Shown: piece by piece, positions 51,431 to 62,260 of the stretch | Layout: each line of letters starts with the position of its first letter | Position numbering within the stretch: the first letter of the stretch is position 1 | NCBI GenBank assembly: GCA_039090855.1 | Contig: CM077028.1 | Span: 66,035,054-66,099,053, forward strand | Source: Macrothele yani | Taxonomy: Eukaryota; Arthropoda; Arachnida; Araneae; Macrothelidae | Reading direction: 5' to 3' | DNA: 64,000 bases | Notes under the pieces: generated by a model | The model's input: the letters and a program-made list of their open reading frames with translations, nothing else | Database searches by the model: none | Told to the model about the DNA's origin: nothing | Made by a program: the position numbers and the translations under genes

Positions 51431-51912
51431 ACAGCAGTTGCTCAGTGCGTGCGTGTGTGTGTGTCTGTGTGGAGATGTTCGATCGTTGTTAAGATAGATG
51501 TGAAGTTTACAACCTATAGTGCTATATTGTAGAGTTCATCAACTATTGCTGGACCAATAAAAGGTTATCGTAAGTTTGATTTCTGCATATGTTTCGTCTG
51601 GCCGTAAAAATTTAATTACAGCTGTTTCGTGCAACTATTTCATCGTATTCTCATTTAGTTCAACATTTCCTTGGTCATGGTTTTAGACATAGCATAATAC
51701 CAATCTCGCACACCAAAAGGGTTACGTTATGACTGGTTCTGTCAACCTCCTTGAATTATTATTCTTACACTAAGAACGGACTGCTTTTTAGAGCCTTAGT
51801 TAGCCTGGATGGGAATGGTTTAAACCCGGAACAACAACTAAGAAAGAATGTGAGTTTCGAGATATACATTAGACTTGGTTTACCACCAATGATCTGAATC
51901 TCAAGACAAATA
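51431..51912. other. no feature recognised
   Basis: Unique-looking DNA with a short (GT)n near 51450-51472. Confidence 0.4.
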
Positions 51913-51980
51913 CACTATCCACCAACAAGTAATTGGACACCCCTGCAATCGACGATATCTGCGGTCCTGATACACGCCAC

Positions 51981-52400
51981 TGTAAGCATGAGTCATTTTC
52001 TTGTAGGACTTCCGTCCAAAGTGAGTAAATTTCAGGTCCCAGCCACCTACAGCGAGTTCGCCTTTTGGGCAGGACACAGAAACGGAAGGAATGAGACCAA
52101 GTCTAGCGACTTTGACAGAACAGTTTGTAGTGAAATTAGAGTACAGTAGATGGCGCCACCGTGCAAGTACGATGTTGCACATAGAGGGGTGAGAGAATTT
52201 CAGGGGGGCATAGGAAAGGATACCCATTTAACCAGTGGGTCCAGCCTGGGGGCCGTCACTTAACGTGCTCGTCCGATGCACAGCGAATATTCAGTGATTG
52301 TTAGCAAATCACACCACTTCTGTAAGATCAGCTCAGGATCGAACCTGAGGTCTTTGCATTGGTAGTCTGAACTGTTAACCACTCAGCCATTCAAGGCTTG
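51981..52400 (-). mobile_element. SINE C (tRNA-derived, ~420 bp), minus strand
   Basis: On the minus strand it starts with a tRNA-like head, CAAGCCTTGAATGGCTGAGT with A box TGGCTGAGTGG and B box GGTTCGATCC, followed by a body of about 340 bp. The 16-bp target duplication TCCTGATACACGYCAC at 51965-51980 and 52401-52416 has one mismatch. The uninterrupted target is visible in the sibling Tc1 at 9112. It is a different family from SINE A and SINE B. Confidence 0.9.
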
Positions 52401-52472
52401 TCCTGATACACGTCACGGCCGCCGCCGTAAAATATCGTGTGGGAAACAACAACGCAACCAGTCGCATGCAAG

Positions 52473-53495
52473 ATGCCACGCAGTTCGGAGCTCTCTGATT
52501 TCGAGAAAGGTGTAATTGTCGGGTATCACAGAAATGGCCGATCCATACATGACATATCCAGCGAGTTGAAGCACCCAAAATCGACAGTGGCCTACGTGAT
52601 TGGCAAGTGGAAGATGAGAGGTGACTGTAGGAATGTGACGGGACTCGGCAGACCCAAAAAACTGGGAGTTAGAGACCGACGGGTGCTGGCCAGAGACATT
52701 CAGAAGAACAGCGCCAAATCAATGGGCCATATCCGCAAGGAGTTTCAACAGGCATCCGGGAGTGTTTTTTCAATGAATACCATCCGTAAGGAAGCCCATC
52801 TGCTTGGTTATCATGGACGTGCTGCCTCCCACAAGCCTTTGATCACCAAGTCCAATAGCGCTGCTCGGCTAACGTGGTGCAAAGAACGTCGACAGTGAAC
52901 CGTTGAACAGTGGAAACAGGTTCTCTGGAACGACAAATCAAGGTTTTCTCTCTACCGTTCGGATGGCAGGGTCTGGGTTTGGCGTCTGCCTGGTGAACGT
53001 TTCTTGCTGGAATGTATTGTGCCAACTGTGAAGTTCGGCGGCGGCGGAATTATCATATGGGGGTGTTTCTCCTGGTATGGCACGGGACCCTTGGTCGCAA
53101 TTCCTGTTAGACTCAACGCCGAGACCTACTGCACCATTTTGGATGACCATGCGCTTCCTACGTTGCGGCAGTTTTACGGGGTGGACCCATGCTACTTTCA
53201 GGGTGACAATGTCATCTGTCATGTTGCGAAGTCCACCATGGCTTGGCATGGTGACAATGGAGTTAATCGAATGGACTGGCCTGCGCAGAGCCCGGACCTT
53301 AACCCTATCGAGCACCTCTGGGACGAGCTGTAGCGTCGACTTAAGGGGTGCCCCCACCGTCCGAAATCGGTGAAGGAACTGACCTGTCTTCTCTAAGCCG
53401 AGTGGAAGGAAGTACCGCTAACCCGCTTAGTTGAGAGTATATCCCGGAGGGTCGCAGCTGTAATCGCCGCTCGTGGAAGCTCCACCAACTATTGA
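52473..53495 (+). pseudogene. Tc1-like transposase (DD34E), inactive
   Basis: The start MPRSSELSDFEKGVIVGYHR runs open to KERRQ, where a TGA ends the first 153-residue frame. Unlike its sibling it keeps the first Asp (LWNDKSRF). The second Asp lies in FQGDNVICH and the Glu in [11 protein letters not shown], 34 residues apart. A TAG follows WDEL, and the C-terminus is frameshifted before RGSSTNY. Divergence from 9182-10212 is moderate, with different disabling changes in each. Confidence 0.9.
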
Positions 53496-53560
53496 AGGTG
53501 AATAAACTTTGTTTTCCTTTGCTATCGCAGGTATCCAATTACTTGTTGGTAGATAGTGTA

Positions 53561-54894
53561 GTTTAATGTGATCTCCAAATCACGGGGATTGTTTGGAACC
53601 CTCGTTTCCTACGTTGCATGCCCTAAACATTAGGACACTAGGCTGTAAAGTATTTAGGACAACTGATTTTCTCCAAAATGGAATTTTTTTCTAATCCTAA
53701 GTACCGTATGATAGTTGGGTTTGTCCGTCATCCCCTTGCAGTTTATGAACCACCAACACCCCCTCTAGTTTCCCACCTGTATAAATTCTAATCAAATCAC
53801 CTCATGAATGCTACATTTACCGAAGGAAGGGTGCTTCTGGCAGCTTTGCATTTGGAGCCATTGTAGGTTGATCACATTCCAGAGAAAAAAGTTTGTGAAT
53901 GTATGAACACACCAAACAACTTAAGAAATCGTTTGAATAATTTCTCTAATGATTGGTTTTTATATAAAGAGATTCACTTACGGAAGATGAGATAATTATG
54001 ATAGCAGTTGCCAACAGAACTACATGTGGTAGAGCTGCCTGTAACAAAGAAGCTGCTACAGTGAGAAAAGGTTAAAAACAGCTTTGTAATTAAGAGCACT
54101 AAATATTTCAAATGAGACCCTTTTGCGTGAATAAATCTGGTCCTGTCCGAAGAATTAAAAAGCGATAAATATTCCACGAGAAATTACGATTTGTGGTTTG
54201 ATCAGATCAGAAAAGGAGACGGGCGGTGTAATCTGTGTTTTGCAGACAACACTTTTTGAAATTAAATCGTAATGTGTCTATTAGTTTTTAAGAAGTTTCT
54301 TTATAGCTGAAGGAGTAAACACTATACATGAAATTTTACAGAGAAGTTAGGATGTGTGGGCAGGGAAACAAGCGAGCAAAATCGTGATATAAAATATTCA
54401 AGTTATGAAAAAGTACATATATTGTTGTTTGTCTAATTTCATAAACAATGCCTCCCCCAATTTCTTAAGCTACTTTCACCAAAGTTAATTTTTTTGGACT
54501 TAAAATTCCAACTTATTTCCAAGAGGAAGCACATTCACTTCCCGTTTCGTAGCCATAAAAATAAAATAAACAAGTCCATAATTGTTACATACTACATCTG
54601 CCGAAATAGACAGAAACAATCATTTAAAAAAACCTGAACTTTTTTCCTAGCCCGTTGATTTAAAATTTGCATTATGTAGAAAACTATACGCAATAAGACA
54701 AAATTGAACATCTTCTTTGAAATCGAAGAATCTAACTTAATACGTAACTGGGAAAAAATCTCAAACTATAAAACTGCTGTTCAATATTTCAAAAATTAAA
54801 TTTTAGGAACCAAGCTAAAATTACACAACAGGTGAAGTCAGTAGCAGATGTGGAATTTTATGATCCGCTACCTTATAATGATCCAATTATGAAT
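53561..54894. other. AT-rich sequence, nothing recognised
   Basis: About 1.3 kb without transposon ends or coding motifs. Confidence 0.45.
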
Positions 54895-54997
54895 GGACCA
54901 AAAATAACTGAATGCTGTCTAGACACGGTACTAAACAATGGAGATAATTGCAGATTAAAAGAGAACTTTTATTTACAACTTAAAACCATATATAGAT

Positions 54998-55045
54998 GCG
55001 AGATCTTTCAGACCCACTGTGGGTCCATCATCAGGCACCGCAGAG
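54998..55045 (-). ncRNA. hammerhead-ribozyme-like motif, left arm
   Basis: On the minus strand: CTGATGA (55034-55028), stem GGACCCA/TGGGTCT with loop CAG, GAAA (55009-55006), then GAT-CTCGC-ATC as a short stem III. One extra base follows CTGATGA, and no stem I partner was found. Hammerhead motifs are known in Penelope-like elements. Activity here is unproven. Confidence 0.4.
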
Positions 55046-55179
55046 GTGTGGTTCCGGGATTATAAAGTCGGATAAAAACAACCCACAATGCATTGGCATG
55101 GAGACGCCGCTCAAGCCCACGCATGCGCACTTGTTATAAATATAAACATGCACATTTTATAAAAGTACAAGAAACACGA

Positions 55180-55810
55180 TTACGGATTATGATGATATAT
55201 ACAATGATGTAAAATAAAATGTCTCCATGATGAGGGTAATGTCGACGGCATGTCGTCATTACAACACTGGTTAGCAAATAGAGTTATGTACATGCTTTCA
55301 GTGAATGATAAGCCAGTCTTAGTTGCAGGTGTTGCTAAGATCTTGGTGCTGTTCTTGTCCGGAATGCGTTCGCCTTGTTTAACTAGTCGGGATAAGGCAG
55401 TGGTACCAGATCCAGTCCGGACATTGTACATGTGTTCAGAAATACGGGTAGCAACAGTCCGAATCGTGGATCCTATGTAATTGGTGTCTTGTATATCTGG
55501 CTCAGTAGCTTTTAATGGAATAGAATAGACACCGTGCCTTTGGAACGTATTAACCTTGTCCCTATCCCTCCTAATCAAGGAGAATAATTTATGCGTCTGT
55601 ATGCCAAAGGCTATGTTCTGTCTGTGGAAAGCCTTTTTTTAAAATATATATAACTTCTGGAACATAGTCGATAGAACCGACGTATTTAATAGTTTCTTCA
55701 TTTTTTCGTAAAGAGGTGTAGGCGGATCGTTGGCATCTACGAAGTTGCCTGACCACAAATCCTACGGGTACACCGCGGGATTTTGTGGTTAGGTAACTTC
55801 GTAGATGCAA
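55180..55810 (-). pseudogene. Penelope-like C-terminal region with GIY-YIG endonuclease
   Basis: The first piece (55810-55589) reads VGFVVRQLRRCQRSAYTSLR and YVGSIDYVPEV, the connector between RT and endonuclease. After a stop and frame change, RDRDKVNTFQRHGVYSIPLK and DTNYIGSTIRTVATRISEH (55578-55180) give the GVY and YIG motifs and the Arg and His expected in the GIY-YIG fold, which nicks target DNA. The frame ends within the inverted arm. Catalytic residues look present, but without RT it cannot act as an element. Confidence 0.8.
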
Positions 55811-56085
55811 CTAAGACTGGCTTATTATTCACTGAAAGCATGTGCATAACTCTATTTGTTAACCAGTGTTGTAATGACGACATGCCGTCGACATTACCCT
55901 CATCATGGAGACATTTTATTTTACATCATTGTATATATCATCATAATCCGTAATCGTGTTTCTTGTACTTTTATAAAATTTGCATGTTTATATTTATAAC
56001 AAGTGCGCATGCGTGGGCTTGAGCGGCGTCTCCATGCCAATGCATTGTGGGTTGTTTTTATCCGACTTTATAATCCCGGGACCTC

Positions 56086-56140
56086 CCCTCTGCGGTGCCT
56101 GATGATGGACCCATGGTGGGTCTGAAAGATCTCGCATGTG
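56086..56140 (+). ncRNA. hammerhead-ribozyme-like motif, right arm
   Basis: CTGATGA at 56099-56105, stem GGACCCA/TGGGTCT with loop TGG, and GAAA at 56124-56127. Relative to the left-arm motif the stem is unchanged and the loop differs. Stem III is weaker (GATCTCGCATG). Same caveats as the left-arm motif. Confidence 0.38.
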
Positions 56141-56245
56141 TATATGGTTTTAAGTTGTAAATAAAAGTTCATCTTTTAATCTGCAATTATCTCCATTGTT
56201 TGGTACCGTGTCTAGACAGCATTCAGTTATTTTTGGTGTATTTAG

Positions 56246-57078
56246 TTGGCACGAATAGCACAAACGTTTGGATGATGAATGGATTTCCAATTTCTAATCC
56301 TTTTGTGTTTTCAGAGTTGTTCTGAAATGAATACGGTAATCCGAGGGTTAAAGTAACTTCCGACGGTGTTGCAAAATCATGTGATTGAAATTACATATCT
56401 CCTGCAGTTAACCACGGTTTCAGTTGTTCAATATATTAGTGGAAATAATCCACGTGTAACAAAATGTGGCTCTGCAGTCAATAAATGCTGTGAGCGAAAT
56501 GTTTGACCAAATGGTGACAAGGGGAGCTTAATCACATATAATAATAATGGAACCGACAAGAAGGGTGGCCATCCATCCACATATATGACTGCCTGTGTGT
56601 GTGGGGGGGGTGTCGAGAAAGGCGATCTGGCATAAACTGAAGCCGAGGACAAACATTCTATGGTTAACTAATTTCAAAACAGCGCAATAAGAGGCGTTAA
56701 TCCTCTTTCAAGATCAAAGGAGAGAGACACTGGTTCGTTTAATCCTGTTTGGCTTAAAAGGAGGGAGGAGAGATACGGCTGAATAAGATTAATGAATTAT
56801 GTGGACATGGACGAATATGTCAAGATTCAAATCTACTGGATTGTAATCGACAGCACGAATGTTTTCTGTACACACACATTAGAATTGAAATGGATGTTAA
56901 ACTCATCAGCACTATACCATTCGAGTGGTAAAAACACCTTTTCCTCTGACAAGCAAACTAATCAAAGAAGAACGTTTCTTGTGTTTAGAAAATTTAGAAC
57001 GAATTCCATAAATACAATTTGAATTGATCCGTAAATATAAAACCTATCGACGCAAAGCATATACTACAGACATTATTA
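56246..57078. other. no feature recognised
   Basis: Unique-looking DNA between the Penelope-like element and a Tc1. A G run lies near 56603-56610. Confidence 0.4.
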
Positions 57079-57245
57079 TACACTGGCGGAAAGTGAAAAA
57101 AGAACACCAAGAAGGAGACGTCTGATACCAACGAAATTTATGCAGCATAATAACGGAATACAAAGGATAACGTGACCAAACCATTATGGCAAAATACAGC
57201 TGTATTTGCTGGTAAACTGAAAAATAACATTTCCATGTAACATGG

Positions 57246-58161
57246 TTAGTACGAGGTTGAACCGCCATGAACTGCGTCACACTGTGCAATTCTGGCAGGG
57301 AGTCTGTCGTACAGATGTTGGATGTAAGTTTGGGGTATTGAGTTCCAAGCATCCTCAACCTGGACGCGTAAATCGGGGATGGTCGTGGCTGGCCGTGGAG
57401 ACCGGATAAGTCGTTGTCTCATAAAATCCCACACGTGCTCAATGGGGGACAAATCCGGTGAACGTGCAGGCCATGGAAGTTGTCTCACACCCTGAGGTGC
57501 ATGTGTGTGGGCGTGCGTTATCTTCCTGGAAAACACCACGATGGACCGACCTTACAAATGGCACAACAACGGGCTGAATGATGTTGATGTAGGAGGTGCT
57601 GTTTAACGTACCCGGTACAAACACTAGTTGTGTACGGGAGCAACAGCTGATCGCTCCCGTACACAACTAGTGTCAGGAACTGCTGAACCACCGCCAGGAA
57701 CGGCTGGAGTCAGAGGTACACATGCCAGAGGCCCACGTGCACGTAGTTCTGCATCCAGTAGACGGTTGCGGATTGTTCGAACAGTCACCTCAGGTGCAAC
57801 GGCAGCTCGGATTTGCGTCGCAGTGGATGTTCTGCTTGACAACGCCGCTCTTCTTATGCGCCGATCGGTCCGTCCATCTGTGACTCCCGGTTCCTCGTCT
57901 TCCCGTGTGGGAATGTTCCTCGGACCATCTACGCCACCATCGTACAACCACCTATACTTCCTGTCCAATTCGCTCCGCAATACGACGATACAACCACCCG
58001 GCCTCGCGGAGTCCGACTAGACGACCTCGCTCAAAATCCGATAACTGCTGAAATCGTACACGTCTTCCATGTCCAGGCATTGCAGCTTCTTCAGGGTCTT
58101 CGTACGTGTCCGTACGCCGACGACTGATTACATTCACTTCGCCGTACTCCTTAAATACCAC
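57246..58161 (-). pseudogene. Tc1-like transposase, broken
   Basis: The N-terminal region (58161-57952) matches MPGHGRRVRFQQLSDFERGR of the sibling. The linker follows (57980-57740). The central part with the first Asp is replaced by an inverted duplication. The remainder reads VFVPGTLNSTSYIN, VFQEDNARPH (second Asp) and WPARSPDLSPIEHVW (Glu). A deletion just after ARPH removes part of the helix between the last two acids. Confidence 0.88.
57621..57673. repeat. perfect 21-bp snap-back inverted repeat
   Basis: The arms 57621-57641 and 57653-57673 are exact inverse complements with an 11-base spacer. The sibling at 30475 has only one arm at this place. Confidence 0.95.
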
Positions 58162-58325
58162 CGACGATAATTTACATATTATGCCGTGCTGTGGCGTTAG
58201 CGCTCACCGGTTGGTCCCGAAATTAACATCACACCTACGTAAACTCGATCCCATCAACATATGTAAATTTCATGATCGTCCGCCAATTCCTTCTTGGTGT
58301 TCTTTTTTCACTTTCCGCCAATGTA

Positions 58326-59089
58326 TCTTTATACATTGCTCTTAGGAAAATTAATTGTGAAGGACTGAAACATAGTTTCAACAGCTAGAAAAGAAGAATT
58401 CCAAAAATAACGCAGACTACGACAATGCATTGCTTAACATCTAAATCGTCCCACACAAACGGAGTAGGCTTATCGGAATGCAAATTACAGTTGAACCTCG
58501 GCTATGCGTCTTTCTAGGGGATAGCATTAACAAAGATATTAATATAAAAAGCGAATAAATGAATTTTTAAAATGTTAGATACTATTCCAAAATGTTGAAT
58601 TCCTCCAAAAAGAAAAAGAGGGGGAAACTCGTAATTTTAGATTACGCTAATTTATAATGTAAGACATACATACATATATCTATTTGAGTTTTGTATTATT
58701 ATTATTATTATTGTTATTGTTATTATTATTATTATTATATTCTAATTTCCTTATAAAAACTAGGTTAAAAAATTCCGTACATGTCATCTTTACAGTAAAC
58801 ACAAAAAGAAACTTTACTTTTAAAATACTAGGTAAGAGATTCGACTATGACTTTGTTTAACATTCAATACCCCTATCACATATTTTGTACTTATAAGTGT
58901 CACTCTTTTCAAAGCGGTTTGTCCAGTAGTTGACTGATTACTTGCGAGTAAAATATTCACTAACCTCTGCTTGTTTCAAATTTTTGGAATTCAAAGAAAA
59001 TAGAGAACTCTGAACATTATTTTGCATATATTTAGTTGCACCAGCTATTACGTGGCTGAAAAAACCGCGCTCTGTCTCACTTCTTTATA
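58326..59089. other. AT-rich sequence with (ATT)n
   Basis: (ATT)n with GTT variants at about 58696-58740. Nothing else recognised. Confidence 0.5.
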
Positions 59090-59293
59090 ATTTGGGGGTT
59101 TAACGACCACCGTGAGCAAATCAATGGACAATAAGCAGTCGCCCGTTCCTAATTAGGGGCTACAGGTTTCAGGTAAATGCAAGTGCTGTAAGACAAACAC
59201 AGCATCCATGCCTCACCAGGACTTGAACCCGGACCCATCTCGTAGGAACAGTTCGAAGCCAGCGCTTAGACCACTGCGTTCCTGGGGCGGCAT
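59090..59293 (-). mobile_element. SINE A, minus strand, diverged
   Basis: Body and head are recognisable (A box and B box complements near 59265 and 59215). The tail is short and a small deletion lies in the middle of the body. Confidence 0.9.
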
Positions 59294-59379
59294 CGCAAGG
59301 GTACAACACACCGGGTTATTTATATAAGAATAAAAGAACCAAGCATTTTTCGATAATCTGAAATTGAGAATTTAACATA

Positions 59380-60744
59380 CACTCATCGTCAAAAAAATAG
59401 TTGCACCCAGAAGAACGTGTCGGATTGCAATGCTATTCGAGAGAAAGGTAAAGGTGACCAGGAACAACAGGTTATTAACCATTGTGGCTGATATGGGCTA
59501 TATTTATTTATTGAGATACACGCCAATAAGTAGTGTCTCTCAGAATAGCGTCGGACCGCCGTGTTTCCTCACACAGCATGCCATACGTCTCGGCATGGAG
59601 TTGTACAGGTTCCTAATGGTGTCCTGCGATAAGCCATCCCATGCAGCTTGAATCTTCTCATGCAGTTCCCGCAGATTGTGCGGTGGGGGTGGAGTATGGA
59701 TATCGCGTCCAATAGTAACCCACACATTTTCAATCGGCGACAGGTCTGGCGGTGCGGCTGGCCATGGTAGAGTGTCAGTGCTTCGAATGCGAGCTCTTGA
59801 GACAGCAGCAGTATGCGGAAGAGCGTTGTTATGTAGGAAAATAGCACCGGAGTGAGCTTTCAGAAAAGACAGGGCCACTGGTTACAGGACCTCATTAACG
59901 TACCTTTGAGCTGTCAAAGTGCCTGTAATGAACACCAACGGTGATTTGGTAGCGTAGGCAGTTGCACCCAACACCATGACACCATACCTACTAGACGTGT
60001 GACGCTCGACAACAAACCGTTCATCTTGGCCCTGACCACGGTGCCTCCACATACGTATTAGGTGGTCGTCTCCTCCAAAGCAAAAGCGGGACTCGACACT
60101 GAAGATGACCCGCTGCCATTCTGAGTGGCTCCTTGACAGTCTCGCACGACACCATTGCAGTATTTGGCGACGATGCAATGGTGTTAAAGGCAGTTGGCGT
60201 AACGGTCTGCGTGCGTGTAGTGCTACGTCGTGCAGCCGTCTGCCAATGGTCTCCGCGCATGTCCGACAACCCGTCGGTCCTCTCTCTCCGTGGTTCGTCT
60301 AGGTCTCGCAGACCCTTACTATCGCTGCTGTGTTCCTTGTTCTATCCACTGCCGCCAACAGCGTGCTATGGTGATATCCACACTACCGGTATGGCGAACA
60401 ATACCGTGATAAGACCATCCCGCTTCCCCGTGCCCGAATATGCTGCCCTTCTCGAACTCCTCCAACTGCTCGTATTGTTTCCGAACTTTTCTCCGAGGCA
60501 TACTTCACTTGCAAAAGATGCATCCAACACAACAGCACGAGTCAGAATGGCAAGCACGCGCAACGGGACGACCTTACATAGCCGATCAGGCACAGCAGTA
60601 CGACCCCTCCTTGCTTGCGTCACATGCGCGGCCTAGCGTGATACTTGAATCATTTGTATGTCTCACGATGTCAAGCCTACCCACCAAGTTTCATTCCTGT
60701 CGGTTGCTTCCTTCTGGATGCAACTATTTTTCTGACGATGAGTG
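59380..60744 (-). mobile_element. Tc1-like transposon, full length
   Basis: The inverted ends CACTCATCGTCAAAAAAATA and CACTCATCGTCAGAAAAATA (minus strand) match at 33 of 36 positions overall and are flanked by TA at 59378-59379 and 60745-60746. Length is 1,365 bp. Confidence 0.95.
59540..60501 (-). pseudogene. Tc1-like transposase, two catalytic Asp lost
   Basis: The start at 60501 reads MPRRKVRKQYEQLEEFEKGS, with GWSYHGIVRHTG in the helix-turn-helix. In the core, the first Asp is Val (FSVESRF), the second is Asn (FLHNNALPH), and the Glu remains (PPDLSPIEN). 32 residues separate the second and third positions, as in 30646-31725. A stop follows VNEVL, and a stop and frame change follow the first 60 residues. 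The C-terminal RKHGGPTLF is intact. Confidence 0.9.
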
Positions 60745-60899
60745 TATAATCGCAAAAGTGCATAAATGAATTGCGTATAACCGAATTGAAGAAACTACAG
60801 TTAAATATCGGGACTAGCTTAAAATTACATACAAAAGTGAAAAACGTATAACTGACGTTCCATTGTAGTAGGTAGGCATGTGCAGGCAAGCAGGATACG

Positions 60900-62260
60900 C
60901 AAATCCTTCGAGTGTGCCACTAATGGCGTGAGATGTGTGACAGATTAAAAGGCAAACACATGGCAATCGAAATCATATCGTGTCTCGTGCTCCAGGTCTT
61001 ACGAAGGAAAGAAACGTAGTGTTGGAGGCTGCTGTAGAATATCCGAGGACTGAAGGTGCCTCGTAGACCTCGTCGCCAAACCTGTCACAAGATGGAGGTG
61101 TTTGAACAAGACGAAAGATCGCAGACTTGAGTGAAGCTGAATGGTCGATTCGTCGAAGCGCGGTTCATGTACATCGAGATACCAGAATAGTTGGACATTA
61201 TTAGAAACAGTGGTTGCAAGACAGCACCATTAGTCGTCGTAGCTGCACTTGTGCAGTCAAGCGAACGTTATCATGCATCGATTAACGTAATGGTATCCAG
61301 ACAATTGCTCAGCTATCGCAGAGAGCACTGTAGCGACAACCATGGACACCCCCATCACGACTAGAACACTTAACCTGAGCAGGTAGCGATTGCATTGAGT
61401 TCTATCGATCGCAGAGCATTGCCGATCTTGACTGGACTGATGTTGTAGTTGAGAGGTGAGGCGGCCGGAATGGTAACATATTGTGTTCAGCGATGAGTCT
61501 CGATTTTGCATTAATGCCGAAGATCATCAGGTTTACGTCTGGTGACGGTGTAGCCACAGGTAAAATCTAGCTGTTGTCGTACAGCACAGTGCTCGCTCGC
61601 CTGGCATCCTCGTATTGGTTTTCACTTCTGACACTCGTAAAGCACACTGTGATAGTCTGGTGGTACGTGGATAACCCGTGTTGTTGTCATTTCTAAATGG
61701 TATCGCAGAGGCTGTTACACCGCTAACATCTCACGAGCTTGCCCACTAGGGATCCTTATGCTTCCATGTCCAGCGAGTTCTCCGAGCACTTATGAATCTC
61801 ATTGGACGAAGCTTGCAAGCCTCTCTTCGGTCTCTCCAATAATGCCGCTTAATTATGGAATCATCTGAAGGTTGCATGGCCGCCCCGGTGGCGCAGTGGT
61901 CTAAGGCGCTGGCCTCTGATCATTCGTCCGTAAGTGGTCCGGGTTCGAATCCCGGTGAGGCATGGATGTTGTGTTTGTCTTACGGCACTGGCTCTCTCCC
62001 TTCCCTGGAACCAGTGACCCTAAATTAGGGACGGGCGACTGCTTATAGCCCATTGAGTTGCTCACGGTGGTCGTTAAACCTCCAATCAAAAAAAAAAAAA
62101 AAAAAAAAAAAAAAGAAGGTTGCATGGTCTCAGATACACCAGGACGCCAGTAGAGGGCAGTGTCAATCCATGGTACTCTGCGTATCGGACTGCAATGCAC
62201 AACATGGTTACACAAGGTATTGACTGCTATCACTGGATCCTGGCTTACAGCCTGTCAAAT
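60900..62260 (+). mobile_element. heavily decayed Tc1-like transposon, SINE-interrupted
   Basis: Transposase traces lie on the plus strand: ADLSEAEWSIRRSA near 61122, VVFSDESRFCINAEDHQVYV with the first Asp near 61485-61545, and KVAWSQIHQDAS-like C-terminal sequence either side of the SINE near 61870 and 62125. No ends were found and frames change often. Confidence 0.6.
61879..62114 (+). mobile_element. SINE A, full length
   Basis: Complete head, body and a 30-base A tail. Target duplication GAAGGTTGCATG at 61867-61878 and 62115-62126. It splits the decayed Tc1 transposase. Confidence 0.96.

Larger units (their letters stand above)
51913..53558 (+). mobile_element. Tc1-like transposon interrupted by SINE C
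   Basis: It has the same family ends as 9058-10275 (CACTATCCACCAACAAGT and the matching right end), flanked by TA at 51911-51912 and 53559-53560. Removing the SINE and one target duplication leaves about 1,210 bp, the size of the sibling. Confidence 0.95.
54895..56245 (-). mobile_element. Penelope-like retroelement with inverted arms
   Basis: The arms (about 54895-55328 and 55800-56245) are inverse copies of about 430 bp, sharing CTGTCTAGACACGGTAC, AATCTGCAATTATCTCC and the hammerhead-like block. The unique middle and the left arm encode a GIY-YIG endonuclease on the minus strand. GIY-YIG plus an inverted duplicated terminus is the signature of Penelope-like elements. The reverse transcriptase itself is missing, so this is a truncated copy. 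Confidence 0.8.
57081..58323 (-). mobile_element. Tc1-like transposon, deleted relative of 30475-31886
   Basis: Ends CACTGGCGGAAAGTGAAAAA and CATTGGCGGAAAGTGAAAAA (minus strand), with TA at 57079-57080 and 58324-58325. It is about 170 bp shorter than the sibling. The missing part is at the snap-back at 57621-57673. Confidence 0.93.

Noticed and set aside
57628..58020. 130-residue plus-strand frame with Arg/Ser-rich sequence
   Set aside because: It is the antisense of the deleted Tc1 transposase and spans the snap-back junction.
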